Shown: piece after piece, positions 5,058 through 10,182 of the stretch
Position numbering within the stretch: position 1 is the first letter of the stretch
How the letters are laid out: each line of letters starts with the position of its first letter
NCBI GenBank assembly: GCA_034408875.1
Contig: JAWXCJ010000247.1
Coordinates: forward strand, 1 to 10,182
Length of the DNA: 10,182 bases
Source: JANNHK01 sp034408875
GTDB lineage: Bacteria > Actinomycetota > Acidimicrobiia > IMCC26256 > PALSA-610
Direction: 5' to 3'
Program-made: the position numbers and the translations under genes
Notes under the pieces: generated by a model
What the model was told of the DNA's origin: nothing
Seen by the model: the letters and a program-made list of their open reading frames with translations, nothing else
Databases searched by the model: none

Positions 5058-6272
5058 CTACTTCTCGATACCGAGGAGGTGGCCGAGTTTGTCCTGCTTG
5101 GTGCGCAGGTACGCGATGTTCTCGTGGTTCGGCTCGGTGCGCAGCGGCACCCGCTCGACGATTTCGAGTCCGTAGCCGTCGATACCGCCGTACTTCGCCG
5201 GGTTGTTCGTCATCAACCGCATCGTGGTGATGCCGAGGTCGACGAGGATCTGGGCGCCGATGCCGTACTCGCGCGAGTCGACGGGAAGCCCAAGGTCGAG
5301 ATTGGCTTCGACAGTGTCGCGGCCCGAATCCTGCAGGCTGTACGCACGGAGCTTGTGGCCGAGCCCGATGCCGCGCCCCTCGTGCCCACGGAGGTACACG
5401 ACAACGCCTTCGCCCTCGCGGGCGACCAGTTCGAGCGCGGTCTCGAGTTGCGTGCCGCAGTCGCAGCGCATCGACCCGAACACGTCGCCGGTCAGGCATT
5501 CGGAGTGCACGCGCACGAGCACGTTCTCCTTGCCGGCCACATCGCCCCGCACGAACGCGAGGTGCTCGGTGTGGTCGACGAGCGACTCGAACACGTGCGC
5601 AGTGAAGTCGCCGTGGACGGTCGGGATACGCGCGTCGGACACCCGCCGCACGAGCTTCTCACGCCGCGAGCGGAAACGAATGAGGTCGGCGATCGAGATG
5701 AGCACGAGATCGTGCTCGGCCGCGAACGTTTCGAGGTCGGGCAGGCGACGCATCGTGCCGTCGTCGTTCACGATCTCGGCCAGCACGCCGGCCGGCTGCA
5801 TGCCCGCGAGCCGGGCCAGGTCGACCGCAGCTTCGGTGTGGCCGGCCCGCTTCAACACGCCGCCGTCGCGGTAGCGCAGCGGGAACACGTGACCGGGCTT
5901 GGCCAGGTCGTCGGCCGTGGTCTGCTGGTCCATCAACGTCAACACGGTCGCGGACCGGTCGGCGGCCGAAATGCCGGTCGTCGTGCCGTGCTTGGCGTCG
6001 ACCGACACCGTGAACGCGGTGCGTTGCCCTTCGGTGTTCTCGGTGCCCGCGACCATGAGCGGCAAGCGGAGCTCGTCGAGGCGGTCGCCCTCCATCGGGA
6101 GGCAGATGACACCGCTCGTGTGGCGGATCATGAACGCCATTTTCTCCGGCGTCATCTTCTCGGCCGCGATGATGAGGTCGCCCTCGTTCTCGCGGTCCTC
6201 GTCGTCGACGACGACGACGAACTCACCGCGTCGGATCGCGTCGATCGCCTGCTCGATCTTCGTGAACGGCAT
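5058..6272 (-). CDS. ribBA: Bifunctional 3,4-DHBP synthase / GTP cyclohydrolase II
   Basis: This 404-residue fusion supplies both branches of riboflavin synthesis. Residues 1 to about 200 are RibB, which makes 3,4-dihydroxy-2-butanone 4-phosphate from ribulose-5-phosphate. Its motifs are DDEDRENEGDLI (23-34), RHTSG (50-54), GISAADRS (100-107) and RAGHTEAAVDL (142-152). Residues from about 205 to 404 are RibA, which opens GTP. HSECLTGDVFGSMRCDCG (256-273) provides the zinc cysteines 259, 270 and 272. LRGHEGRGIG (294-303), YGIGAQIL (336-343) and the NNPAKY segment follow. All key residues are present in both halves, so both activities are expected. ATG 6272 lies 2 nt after the ribE stop. The fused form is usual in actinobacteria. 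Confidence 0.98.
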   Translation of the reverse strand: MPFTKIEQAIDAIRRGEFVVVVDDEDRENEGDLIIAAEKMTPEKMAFMIRHTSGVICLPMEGDRLDELRLPLMVAGTENTEGQRTAFTVSVDAKHGTTTGISAADRSATVLTLMDQQTTADDLAKPGHVFPLRYRDGGVLKRAGHTEAAVDLARLAGMQPAGVLAEIVNDDGTMRRLPDLETFAAEHDLVLISIADLIRFRSRREKLVRRVSDARIPTVHGDFTAHVFESLVDHTEHLAFVRGDVAGKENVLVRVHSECLTGDVFGSMRCDCGTQLETALELVAREGEGVVVYLRGHEGRGIGLGHKLRAYSLQDSGRDTVEANLDLGLPVDSREYGIGAQILVDLGITTMRLMTNNPAKYGGIDGYGLEIVERVPLRTEPNHENIAYLRTKQDKLGHLLGIEK

Positions 6273-6274
6273 GA

Positions 6275-6871
6275 CTACTTGTTCCCTTCGAGAAGGCGCT
6301 CTACATACTTGGCCAGTACGTCGGCTTCGAGATTCACCCGGCCGTCGATGGGCGTGGTGCCCAGCGTCGTCACGTCGAGTGTGTGCGGGATGACCGCGAC
6401 GGCGAACCCGTCGGCGTAGAGCGCGGCCACGGTGAGGCTGATGCCGTCGACCGTGATCGATCCCTTGTGCACGACGTACCGCAGCACCTCGTCGGGCGCG
6501 CCAAACCGTACGAGCACAGAACCGTCGGGTTGCGCTTCGCGCGCGACGACGGTGCCGGTCGCGTCGACATGGCCCTGGACGATGTGACCGCCCAGGCGGT
6601 CGGACACGCGGACCGGGCGTTCGAGATTCACACGGTCACCGACGTTCAACTCCCCGAGATCGGTTCGCTGCAACGTCTCCACCACCGCGTCGGCCGCCCA
6701 GGCACCGTCGAGCAACTCGACCACGGTGAGACAGCAACCGTTGACTGAGATCGAGGCGCCGATCTCGGCGTCGTCGAGGACGGTCGAGGCCTCGATGACG
6801 AGCCGGACGCCGCCCGCGTTCGCCGTGACCGAGCGGACGGTGCCGAGTTCTTCGACGATGCCGGTGAACAT
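6275..6871 (-). CDS. ribE: Riboflavin synthase, alpha subunit type
   Basis: Riboflavin synthase dismutates two lumazine molecules into riboflavin and the ribitylaminouracil precursor. The 198-residue product starts MFTGIVEELG, the near-invariant family start. It shows the internal duplication of two lumazine-binding barrels: SISVNGCCLTVV (40-51) with NLERPVR in the first half, and SITVDGISLTVA (138-149) with NLEADVLAKYVERLL at the end of the second. GGHIVQGHVDATG (94-106) links the halves and carries the conserved histidines. The ATG shares its A with the ribD TGA stop, a 1-nt overlap that implies translational coupling. The sequence is ordinary for the family. Confidence 0.97.
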   Translation of the reverse strand: MFTGIVEELGTVRSVTANAGGVRLVIEASTVLDDAEIGASISVNGCCLTVVELLDGAWAADAVVETLQRTDLGELNVGDRVNLERPVRVSDRLGGHIVQGHVDATGTVVAREAQPDGSVLVRFGAPDEVLRYVVHKGSITVDGISLTVAALYADGFAVAVIPHTLDVTTLGTTPIDGRVNLEADVLAKYVERLLEGNK

Positions 6872-7968
6872 CAGGCGACCTCGTAGTCGAGCCGGACGTC
6901 AGGACCGAGTTGGCGGACGGTCAGTAGGTTGAACCGGCGGGCCGCGTCGATCGTGTCGGCGCCCGGCATCACGTACCCGGGTTTGCCCCGTGCGCCGAGC
7001 ACCAGTGGGGCGACGTAGACGACGAGTCGTTGCGCGTGGCCGCCTTCGAGCACCGAACCGAGCAAGCGCCCGCCCCCTTCGACGAGTACTTGCAACACGC
7101 CCTCGCGGCCGAGCAGCGCGAGCACCGTGTCGAGATCGACACCACCCGCGACACCGGGGTCGACGACTTCGACCTTCGCCCCGGCCGCCAGCCACGCGTC
7201 GCGCGCCGCCGCGGGTGCCTGCTCCGTCGTGACGACAAGAGTGGGCGCGAGTTCAGCGTCGAACAGCGGGCCCGTCGCCGGGACGCGGCCCCGCGCGTCG
7301 AGCAGGACGCGCGTCGGCTGGCGGCTGGGCATGGGCGTGGCATCGCGGACCGTCAACGCGGGCTGGTCGACGATGGCTGTCCCGGAGCCGACGAGGATGG
7401 CTTGGGAGTCGGCGCGCAACCCATGGGAGTCGGCCCGCGCAACTGCGGACGTGATCCAGCGCGAGCTGCCGTCGGCGGCGGCGACACCGCCGTCGAGACT
7501 GGTCGCGATCTTGGCGACGACGAACGGGCGTCCGGTGCGGCGGTGGCGCAGGTACGGCGCGAGTTGCTCGGTCGCTTCTGGAGCACACACGCCGTCGATG
7601 ACGTCGACACCGGCCGCGCGCAACCGCGCGAAGCCCTTGCCCGATACGAGCGGATCGGGGTCGCCGATCGCGACGACCACCCGAGCGACACCGGCCGCGA
7701 GCAGGGCCTCGGTGCACGGCGGCGTGTTGCCGTGATGGTCACACGGCTCGAGCGTGACGTACGCGGTGGCGCCGCGTGCCGCGTCGCCCGCGGCAGCAAG
7801 CGCCGCGACCTCGGCGTGGGGTCCGGCGCGGTACGCCCCGGTTGCGCCCGCGCCGACGATCTCGCCGCCGCGCACGAGGACGCACCCGACCCAGGGCCAC
7901 GGCGGCGCGTGCCGGCGGGCGGTCGCGGCCACGTCGAGGGCCCGTCCCATCGCCAAATCGTCACGCAC
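6871..7968 (-). CDS. ribD: Bifunctional riboflavin deaminase/reductase RibD
   Basis: RibD carries out the two middle steps of riboflavin synthesis, pyrimidine deamination and NADPH-dependent ribosyl reduction. From GTG 7968 it has 365 residues, normal for the fusion. The deaminase half (about 1-145) has zinc ligands in PHAEVAAL (His51, with catalytic Glu53) and in LEPCDHHGNTPPC (Cys76 and Cys85). The reductase half (about 148-365) shows KIATSLDGGVA, SSRWITS, ILVGSGTAIVDQPALTVR and VLVEGGGRLL. The usual SPNPxVG near residue 24 reads PPWPWVG here, replacing a conserved asparagine by tryptophan. GTG 7968 has GAGG 4 nt upstream; ATG 7950 has no ribosome binding site and would trim the first helix. 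It is the first gene after the FMN riboswitch. Confidence 0.96.
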   Translation of the reverse strand: MRDDLAMGRALDVAATARRHAPPWPWVGCVLVRGGEIVGAGATGAYRAGPHAEVAALAAAGDAARGATAYVTLEPCDHHGNTPPCTEALLAAGVARVVVAIGDPDPLVSGKGFARLRAAGVDVIDGVCAPEATEQLAPYLRHRRTGRPFVVAKIATSLDGGVAAADGSSRWITSAVARADSHGLRADSQAILVGSGTAIVDQPALTVRDATPMPSRQPTRVLLDARGRVPATGPLFDAELAPTLVVTTEQAPAAARDAWLAAGAKVEVVDPGVAGGVDLDTVLALLGREGVLQVLVEGGGRLLGSVLEGGHAQRLVVYVAPLVLGARGKPGYVMPGADTIDAARRFNLLTVRQLGPDVRLDYEVA

Positions 7969-7970
7969 GT

Positions 7971-8009
7971 CGCCTCGCTCACCGCCCCGGGGAGTTCGGG
8001 CGCAAGGCG
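7971..8009 (-). promoter_or_regulatory. Predicted ribD ribosome-binding-site sequestering helix
   Basis: On the minus strand CGCCTTGC (8002-8009) can pair over 8 bp, with one G-U pair, with GCGAGGCG (7971-7978). The latter contains the GAGG ribosome binding site of ribD. CGACA immediately after the aptamer (8057-8061) can pair with TGTCG (8012-8016) just outside the sequestering strand, a possible competing structure. This is a visual prediction without energy calculation. Confidence 0.4.
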
Positions 8010-8060
8010 TACGACAGCAAGCACGGGTCGCGCCGGCGCGCGTCCGCGTCCACCGTTGTC

Positions 8061-8181
8061 GCCCTCTCCCATCCGGACTCTCACCGTCGGCCCAGGAGTT
8101 ACACCTGGTCGGCGCACGGCTGGCGGCCATGCGTTCGCGGGCTTTTACCGCCGGTCGGGACTTTCACCCAACCCCGAGGGC
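8061..8181 (-). ncRNA. FMN riboswitch (RFN element) controlling ribD operon
   Basis: The minus strand shows the RFN element almost end to end. The closing helix P1 pairs GCCCTC (8176-8181) with GAGGGC (8061-8066). Between them come GGGTGAAAGTCCCGACC, GGCGGTAAAAGCCCGCGA, a variable hairpin GCATGGC-CGCCA-GCCGTGC, CCAGGTGTAACTCCTGG, GCCGACGGTGAGAGTCC and GGATGGGAGAGGG, all hallmark segments in correct order. FMN binding would lower expression of the downstream riboflavin genes. The aptamer ends about 92 nt before the ribD start. The space between has no hairpin followed by a U-run, so control is probably at translation. Confidence 0.97.
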
Positions 8182-8213
8182 TCAATTGTGTGTCTGTGGC
8201 TGCATCTATCGGT

Positions 8214-8231
8214 CTTGACTAACGGGTCAAG
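8214..8231. repeat. Inverted repeat between the divergent transcription units
   Basis: CTTGAC and GTCAAG flank six bases (TAACGG on the plus strand) as a perfect 6-bp inverted repeat. It overlaps the candidate ribD promoter region and lies about 62 bp before the divergent kinase start. It could be an operator half-site pair or a small 5'-end hairpin. Confidence 0.35.
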
Positions 8232-8257
8232 ATTACCGCGCCTCGCCAAAAATGCAA
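8230..8257 (-). promoter_or_regulatory. Candidate promoter for the riboflavin operon
   Basis: On the minus strand TTGCAT (8257-8252) and TAATCT (8235-8230) are spaced by 16 nt, giving a start near 8223, about 40 nt before the FMN aptamer. A second choice is TTGACC (8230-8225) with TAGATG (8208-8203), also 16 nt apart, starting near 8196. Neither matches consensus well and only one is likely to be real. Confidence 0.35.
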
Positions 8258-8293
8258 CGTGTTTCATTTTCGTGGCACGCGAGACTACGGGCC

Positions 8294-8797
8294 GTGTACG
8301 TCCTTGTGACCGGTTTGCCCGGGAGCGGAAAGTCGACGCTGGCGCCGCCCCTGGCGGCCGCACTCGCCCTCCCGCTCCTTGCCCGCGACAGCATCAAGGA
8401 GACGTTGTGGGAGGCCCTGGGCGGGGGTGACCTGGCGTGGTCCCGCAAGCTGGGCGCGGCGGCGGCCGAGGTGTTCTGGCGCCTGGCCGCCGAGGCGAAC
8501 AACGCCGTGCTCGACAACTTCTTCCACCGGGCGTTCGCGCACCGGATCGAGATGTTGGCCGGCCCGATCGTCGAAGTGCACTGCGTATGCCCGCCCCAAC
8601 TCGCGCGGGAGCGGTACCTCGGGCGCCGCCGTCACCCCTGCCACTTCGACCTGACGTACGGCGCGGACATGTTCGACGAATGGGTACGCATGGACGCCGC
8701 CGCGCTCGCGATCCCCGGCAGTCACGTGCGCAGTGTCGACACCACCACGGAACTCGACATCGACGACATCGTCTCGTGGATCCGAACCATTGCATGA
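8294..8797 (+). CDS. Small P-loop NTPase / kinase (AAA_33-like)
   Basis: The product is a 167-residue cytoplasmic P-loop protein. MYVLVTGLPGSGKSTLA places a perfect Walker A (GLPGSGKST) at residues 7-15. LARDSIKETLWEALG (29-43) resembles the substrate-side helix of small-molecule kinases and zeta-toxin-like proteins. AVLDNFFHRAF near 71-81 sits where a Walker B strand is expected, and RERYLGRRRHPCHFD (95-115 region) supplies the arginines of the lid. These features fit a kinase that phosphorylates a small molecule; the substrate is unknown. GTG 8294 directly precedes the first strand as in the family. The alternative ATG 8252 would add 14 residues of unlikely sequence overlapping the opposite-strand promoter. 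Its stop overlaps the next gene's start by 4 nt, so the two kinases are coupled. Confidence 0.82.
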   Translation: MYVLVTGLPGSGKSTLAPPLAAALALPLLARDSIKETLWEALGGGDLAWSRKLGAAAAEVFWRLAAEANNAVLDNFFHRAFAHRIEMLAGPIVEVHCVCPPQLARERYLGRRRHPCHFDLTYGADMFDEWVRMDAAALAIPGSHVRSVDTTTELDIDDIVSWIRTIA

Positions 8798-9711
8798 GTG
8801 AACTGAGCGACGCGCTGCTCACGACGCTGCGCGAGCTCACCGGCGAACCCGCCCTTGTGTACGACCGCACGCCCGAACCGCTCGCGGGTGGCTACTCGGC
8901 GGAACTCCTTCGCTTCTCGATCATCGGCGGGCCGGAAATCATGCGCGGCGAACTCGTCGCCCGCATCCTCGTCGACGACGGCGGCGCTGCGTGCGAGTGC
9001 GCGATCCAAACCGCGGTCGAGCGCGCGGGCTTTCCGGCGCCGCGCATCCGGTTCGCGGCCAACAGTTCGTCGCCCCTCGGTCGGCCCGTGATCGTGATGG
9101 ACCACGTCGAAGGGAAGACGCCGCTCGCCACGGCGGGAGTCGTCGGACTCCCCCGCTTGTTCCGCGAGCTCCCCTCGCTGCTCGCCGGCCTCATGGCCGA
9201 TCTCCACGCTGTGGCACCTCCCGCGCTTGAAGTCCCCTGGTTGGATGTCGACGCGATGCTCGCCGTCGTGCAGCACGCGACGGCGGGCGCGTGGCTTTCT
9301 GCACGACGCCTCGCGTTCGCGACCGACGTGATCTGCCACGGTGACCTGCACGGCGAGAACGTACTCGTCGCCGGGGGCACGGTCGTCGCCGTCGTCGACT
9401 GGGAACTCGCGAGCATCGGACCACCCGAACTCGACGTCGCGCGCACCGCGCTGCTCCTCGGCCTGTTGCCCGGCGTCAGCGGCTTCGCCCGCAAGGTGCT
9501 CGGCCGGTCCGCCGCGAAGACCGAGCGCGCGTTCGTCGACGCATACGCGGCGCGCCGTCCGCTCGACCGCGACGCGTTGCGATGGTGCGACGCGCTGCAC
9601 TGCGCGCGACTGCTCGCGGTTGCGCAACGAACGGGGCCGGTCGCCGAAGTGTGGCGGCCACTCGCGCCCGCACTCACAAGCCGGTTAGTGCGGGTGACCG
9701 CCGGCGAGTAG
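8794..9711 (+). CDS. APH-fold phosphotransferase family protein
   Basis: The 305-residue protein has the aminoglycoside phosphotransferase/choline kinase fold. AGGYSAELLRFSI (31-43) is the glycine-rich loop and strand. LVARILVDD (54-62) is where the ATP-binding lysine would normally sit; an arginine (57) seems to take that place. ECAIQTAVERAGFPAPRI (68-85) is the helix C region with Glu68. ICHGDLHGENVLV (180-192) is the Brenner catalytic loop with Asp184 and Asn189, and VVDWELASIGPPELDVA (200-216) carries the metal-binding Asp202. Catalysis is therefore likely intact. The family covers antibiotic, sugar, choline and acyl-CoA-linked substrates, so resistance should not be assumed. The ATG overlaps the upstream kinase stop (ATGA). 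Its 3' end overlaps the convergent mogA-type gene by 27 bp. Confidence 0.85.
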   Translation: MSELSDALLTTLRELTGEPALVYDRTPEPLAGGYSAELLRFSIIGGPEIMRGELVARILVDDGGAACECAIQTAVERAGFPAPRIRFAANSSSPLGRPVIVMDHVEGKTPLATAGVVGLPRLFRELPSLLAGLMADLHAVAPPALEVPWLDVDAMLAVVQHATAGAWLSARRLAFATDVICHGDLHGENVLVAGGTVVAVVDWELASIGPPELDVARTALLLGLLPGVSGFARKVLGRSAAKTERAFVDAYAARRPLDRDALRWCDALHCARLLAVAQRTGPVAEVWRPLAPALTSRLVRVTAGE

Positions 9712-10167
9712 GTCGAGCGCGTGCGGCGCGATCGGGAGCAGCACGTCGAGGCCTTCGAGCGCACCGCTCGCCGAACCGGGCAGGTTGCAGATCAGGGCTT
9801 CGCCTCGTGTCCCCGCAACCGCGCGCGACAGCATGCCGAAACCGCGCCCGCCCTCGTCGCTCGCGCGGCGAATGGCCTCGACGATGCCGGGCGCCTCGCG
9901 CACGATCGCGACACGCGTCCCTTCGGGCGTGAGATCGCGCGGACCGAACCCGGTGCCGCCGGTCGAGACGATGAGCCCGGCGAAGTCGTCGCTCATCGCG
10001 ATCAGTGCCTCGGCAACGGTGTCGACCCCGTCGGCGACGACACGGTGATCGACGATCTCGTAGCCCTCGGCGCCGAGTCGCTCGACGAGTGCGGCTCCAC
10101 TCTTGTCGACGCGAGTGCCGTGCACCACGCCATCGGAAACCGTGAGCACCTTGGCTCGCAGACTCAT
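9685..10167 (-). CDS. mogA: Molybdopterin adenylyltransferase, MogA/MoaB family
   Basis: The 160-residue product matches a single MoCF-binding domain, which adenylylates molybdopterin before molybdenum insertion. AKVLTVSDGVVHGTRVDKSG (5-24) gives the first strand and the Ser-Asp motif. LIVSTGGTGFGPRDLTPE (65-82) is the family signature with the glycine-rich loop and the conserved aspartate and glutamate. MLSRAVAGTRGEALICNLPGSASG (112-135) is the second conserved block. All key residues appear intact. ATG 10167 is preceded by GGAG at about 6 nt spacing (GGAGCCGC) and GGAGG further upstream. The gene's neighbours at the right are outside the window. Its stop lies inside the end of the convergent phosphotransferase gene. 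MoaB is a less active paralogue with the same motifs, so the symbol is a little uncertain. Confidence 0.9.
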   Translation of the reverse strand: MSLRAKVLTVSDGVVHGTRVDKSGAALVERLGAEGYEIVDHRVVADGVDTVAEALIAMSDDFAGLIVSTGGTGFGPRDLTPEGTRVAIVREAPGIVEAIRRASDEGGRGFGMLSRAVAGTRGEALICNLPGSASGALEGLDVLLPIAPHALDLLAGGHPH

Positions 10168-10182
10168 GCGGCTCCGACCTCC

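Noticed and set aside
5079..6419. 446-codon plus-strand open frame opposite ribBA and ribE
   Set aside because: It mirrors two unmistakable genes on the other strand; its protein is rich in Arg, Asp, His and Val with no recognisable motif, as expected of antisense frames in high-GC DNA.
7030..8430. 466-codon plus-strand open frame across ribD and the FMN riboswitch
   Set aside because: It runs antisense through ribD and the riboswitch and into the kinase gene in a wrong frame; composition is shadow-like.
8794..9711. Antibiotic resistance gene
   Set aside because: The APH fold covers many non-resistance kinases; no subfamily-specific aminoglycoside-binding feature or mobile context is visible.

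Overview
The window looks like chromosomal core DNA of a high-GC actinobacterium. Strong G/C bias at third codon positions, the infC-rpmI-rplT-rRNA methyltransferase-pheS order, a DUF1844-type gene divergent from infC, and a ribD-ribE-ribBA-ribH cluster running into a long-form hisG all fit Actinobacteria. An Acidimicrobiia-like lineage is my best guess from protein style; this was not tested by search. No mobile element, CRISPR array, tRNA or rRNA was seen.

Left part (1-2262, minus strand): the translation operon infC (IF3), rpmI (L35), rplT (L20), a TrmH/SpoU-family RNA methyltransferase, and the first 20 codons of what is probably pheS. About 200 nt of leader precede infC. This leader has several mutually exclusive inverted repeats, two compact hairpins next to the ribosome binding site and a 40-codon uORF whose stop codon overlaps the Shine-Dalgarno. 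infC itself appears to start at a rare CTG. The methyltransferase also lacks an in-frame ATG/GTG/TTG at its homology-predicted N-terminus.

Middle (2263-8293): a short plus-strand DUF1844-type gene (2263-2652) converges on a small cold-shock-domain-like gene. Then comes a minus-strand riboflavin operon, read from right to left: FMN riboswitch (8061-8181), ribD, ribE, ribBA, ribH, a class I SAM methyltransferase and hisG. Gene junctions from ribD to ribH are 1-nt overlaps or 2-nt gaps, so the genes are probably co-transcribed and translationally coupled. Together they encode the complete route from GTP plus ribulose-5-phosphate to riboflavin, except the phosphatase step, all downstream of an FMN sensor. 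The ribD ribosome binding site lies in a predicted sequestering helix, which suggests translational control. The methyltransferase occupies the place where many actinobacteria carry hisE.

Right part (8294-10182): divergent from the riboflavin operon are two overlapping plus-strand genes, a small P-loop kinase and an aminoglycoside-phosphotransferase-fold kinase. They converge, with a 27-bp overlap of coding ends, on a minus-strand MogA/MoaB-type molybdopterin adenylyltransferase at the window edge.

Nothing in the window is an obviously new multi-gene system. The least explained elements are the infC leader with its unusual start, the methyltransferase insertion, the degenerate cold-shock protein, and the coupled kinase pair of unknown substrate.
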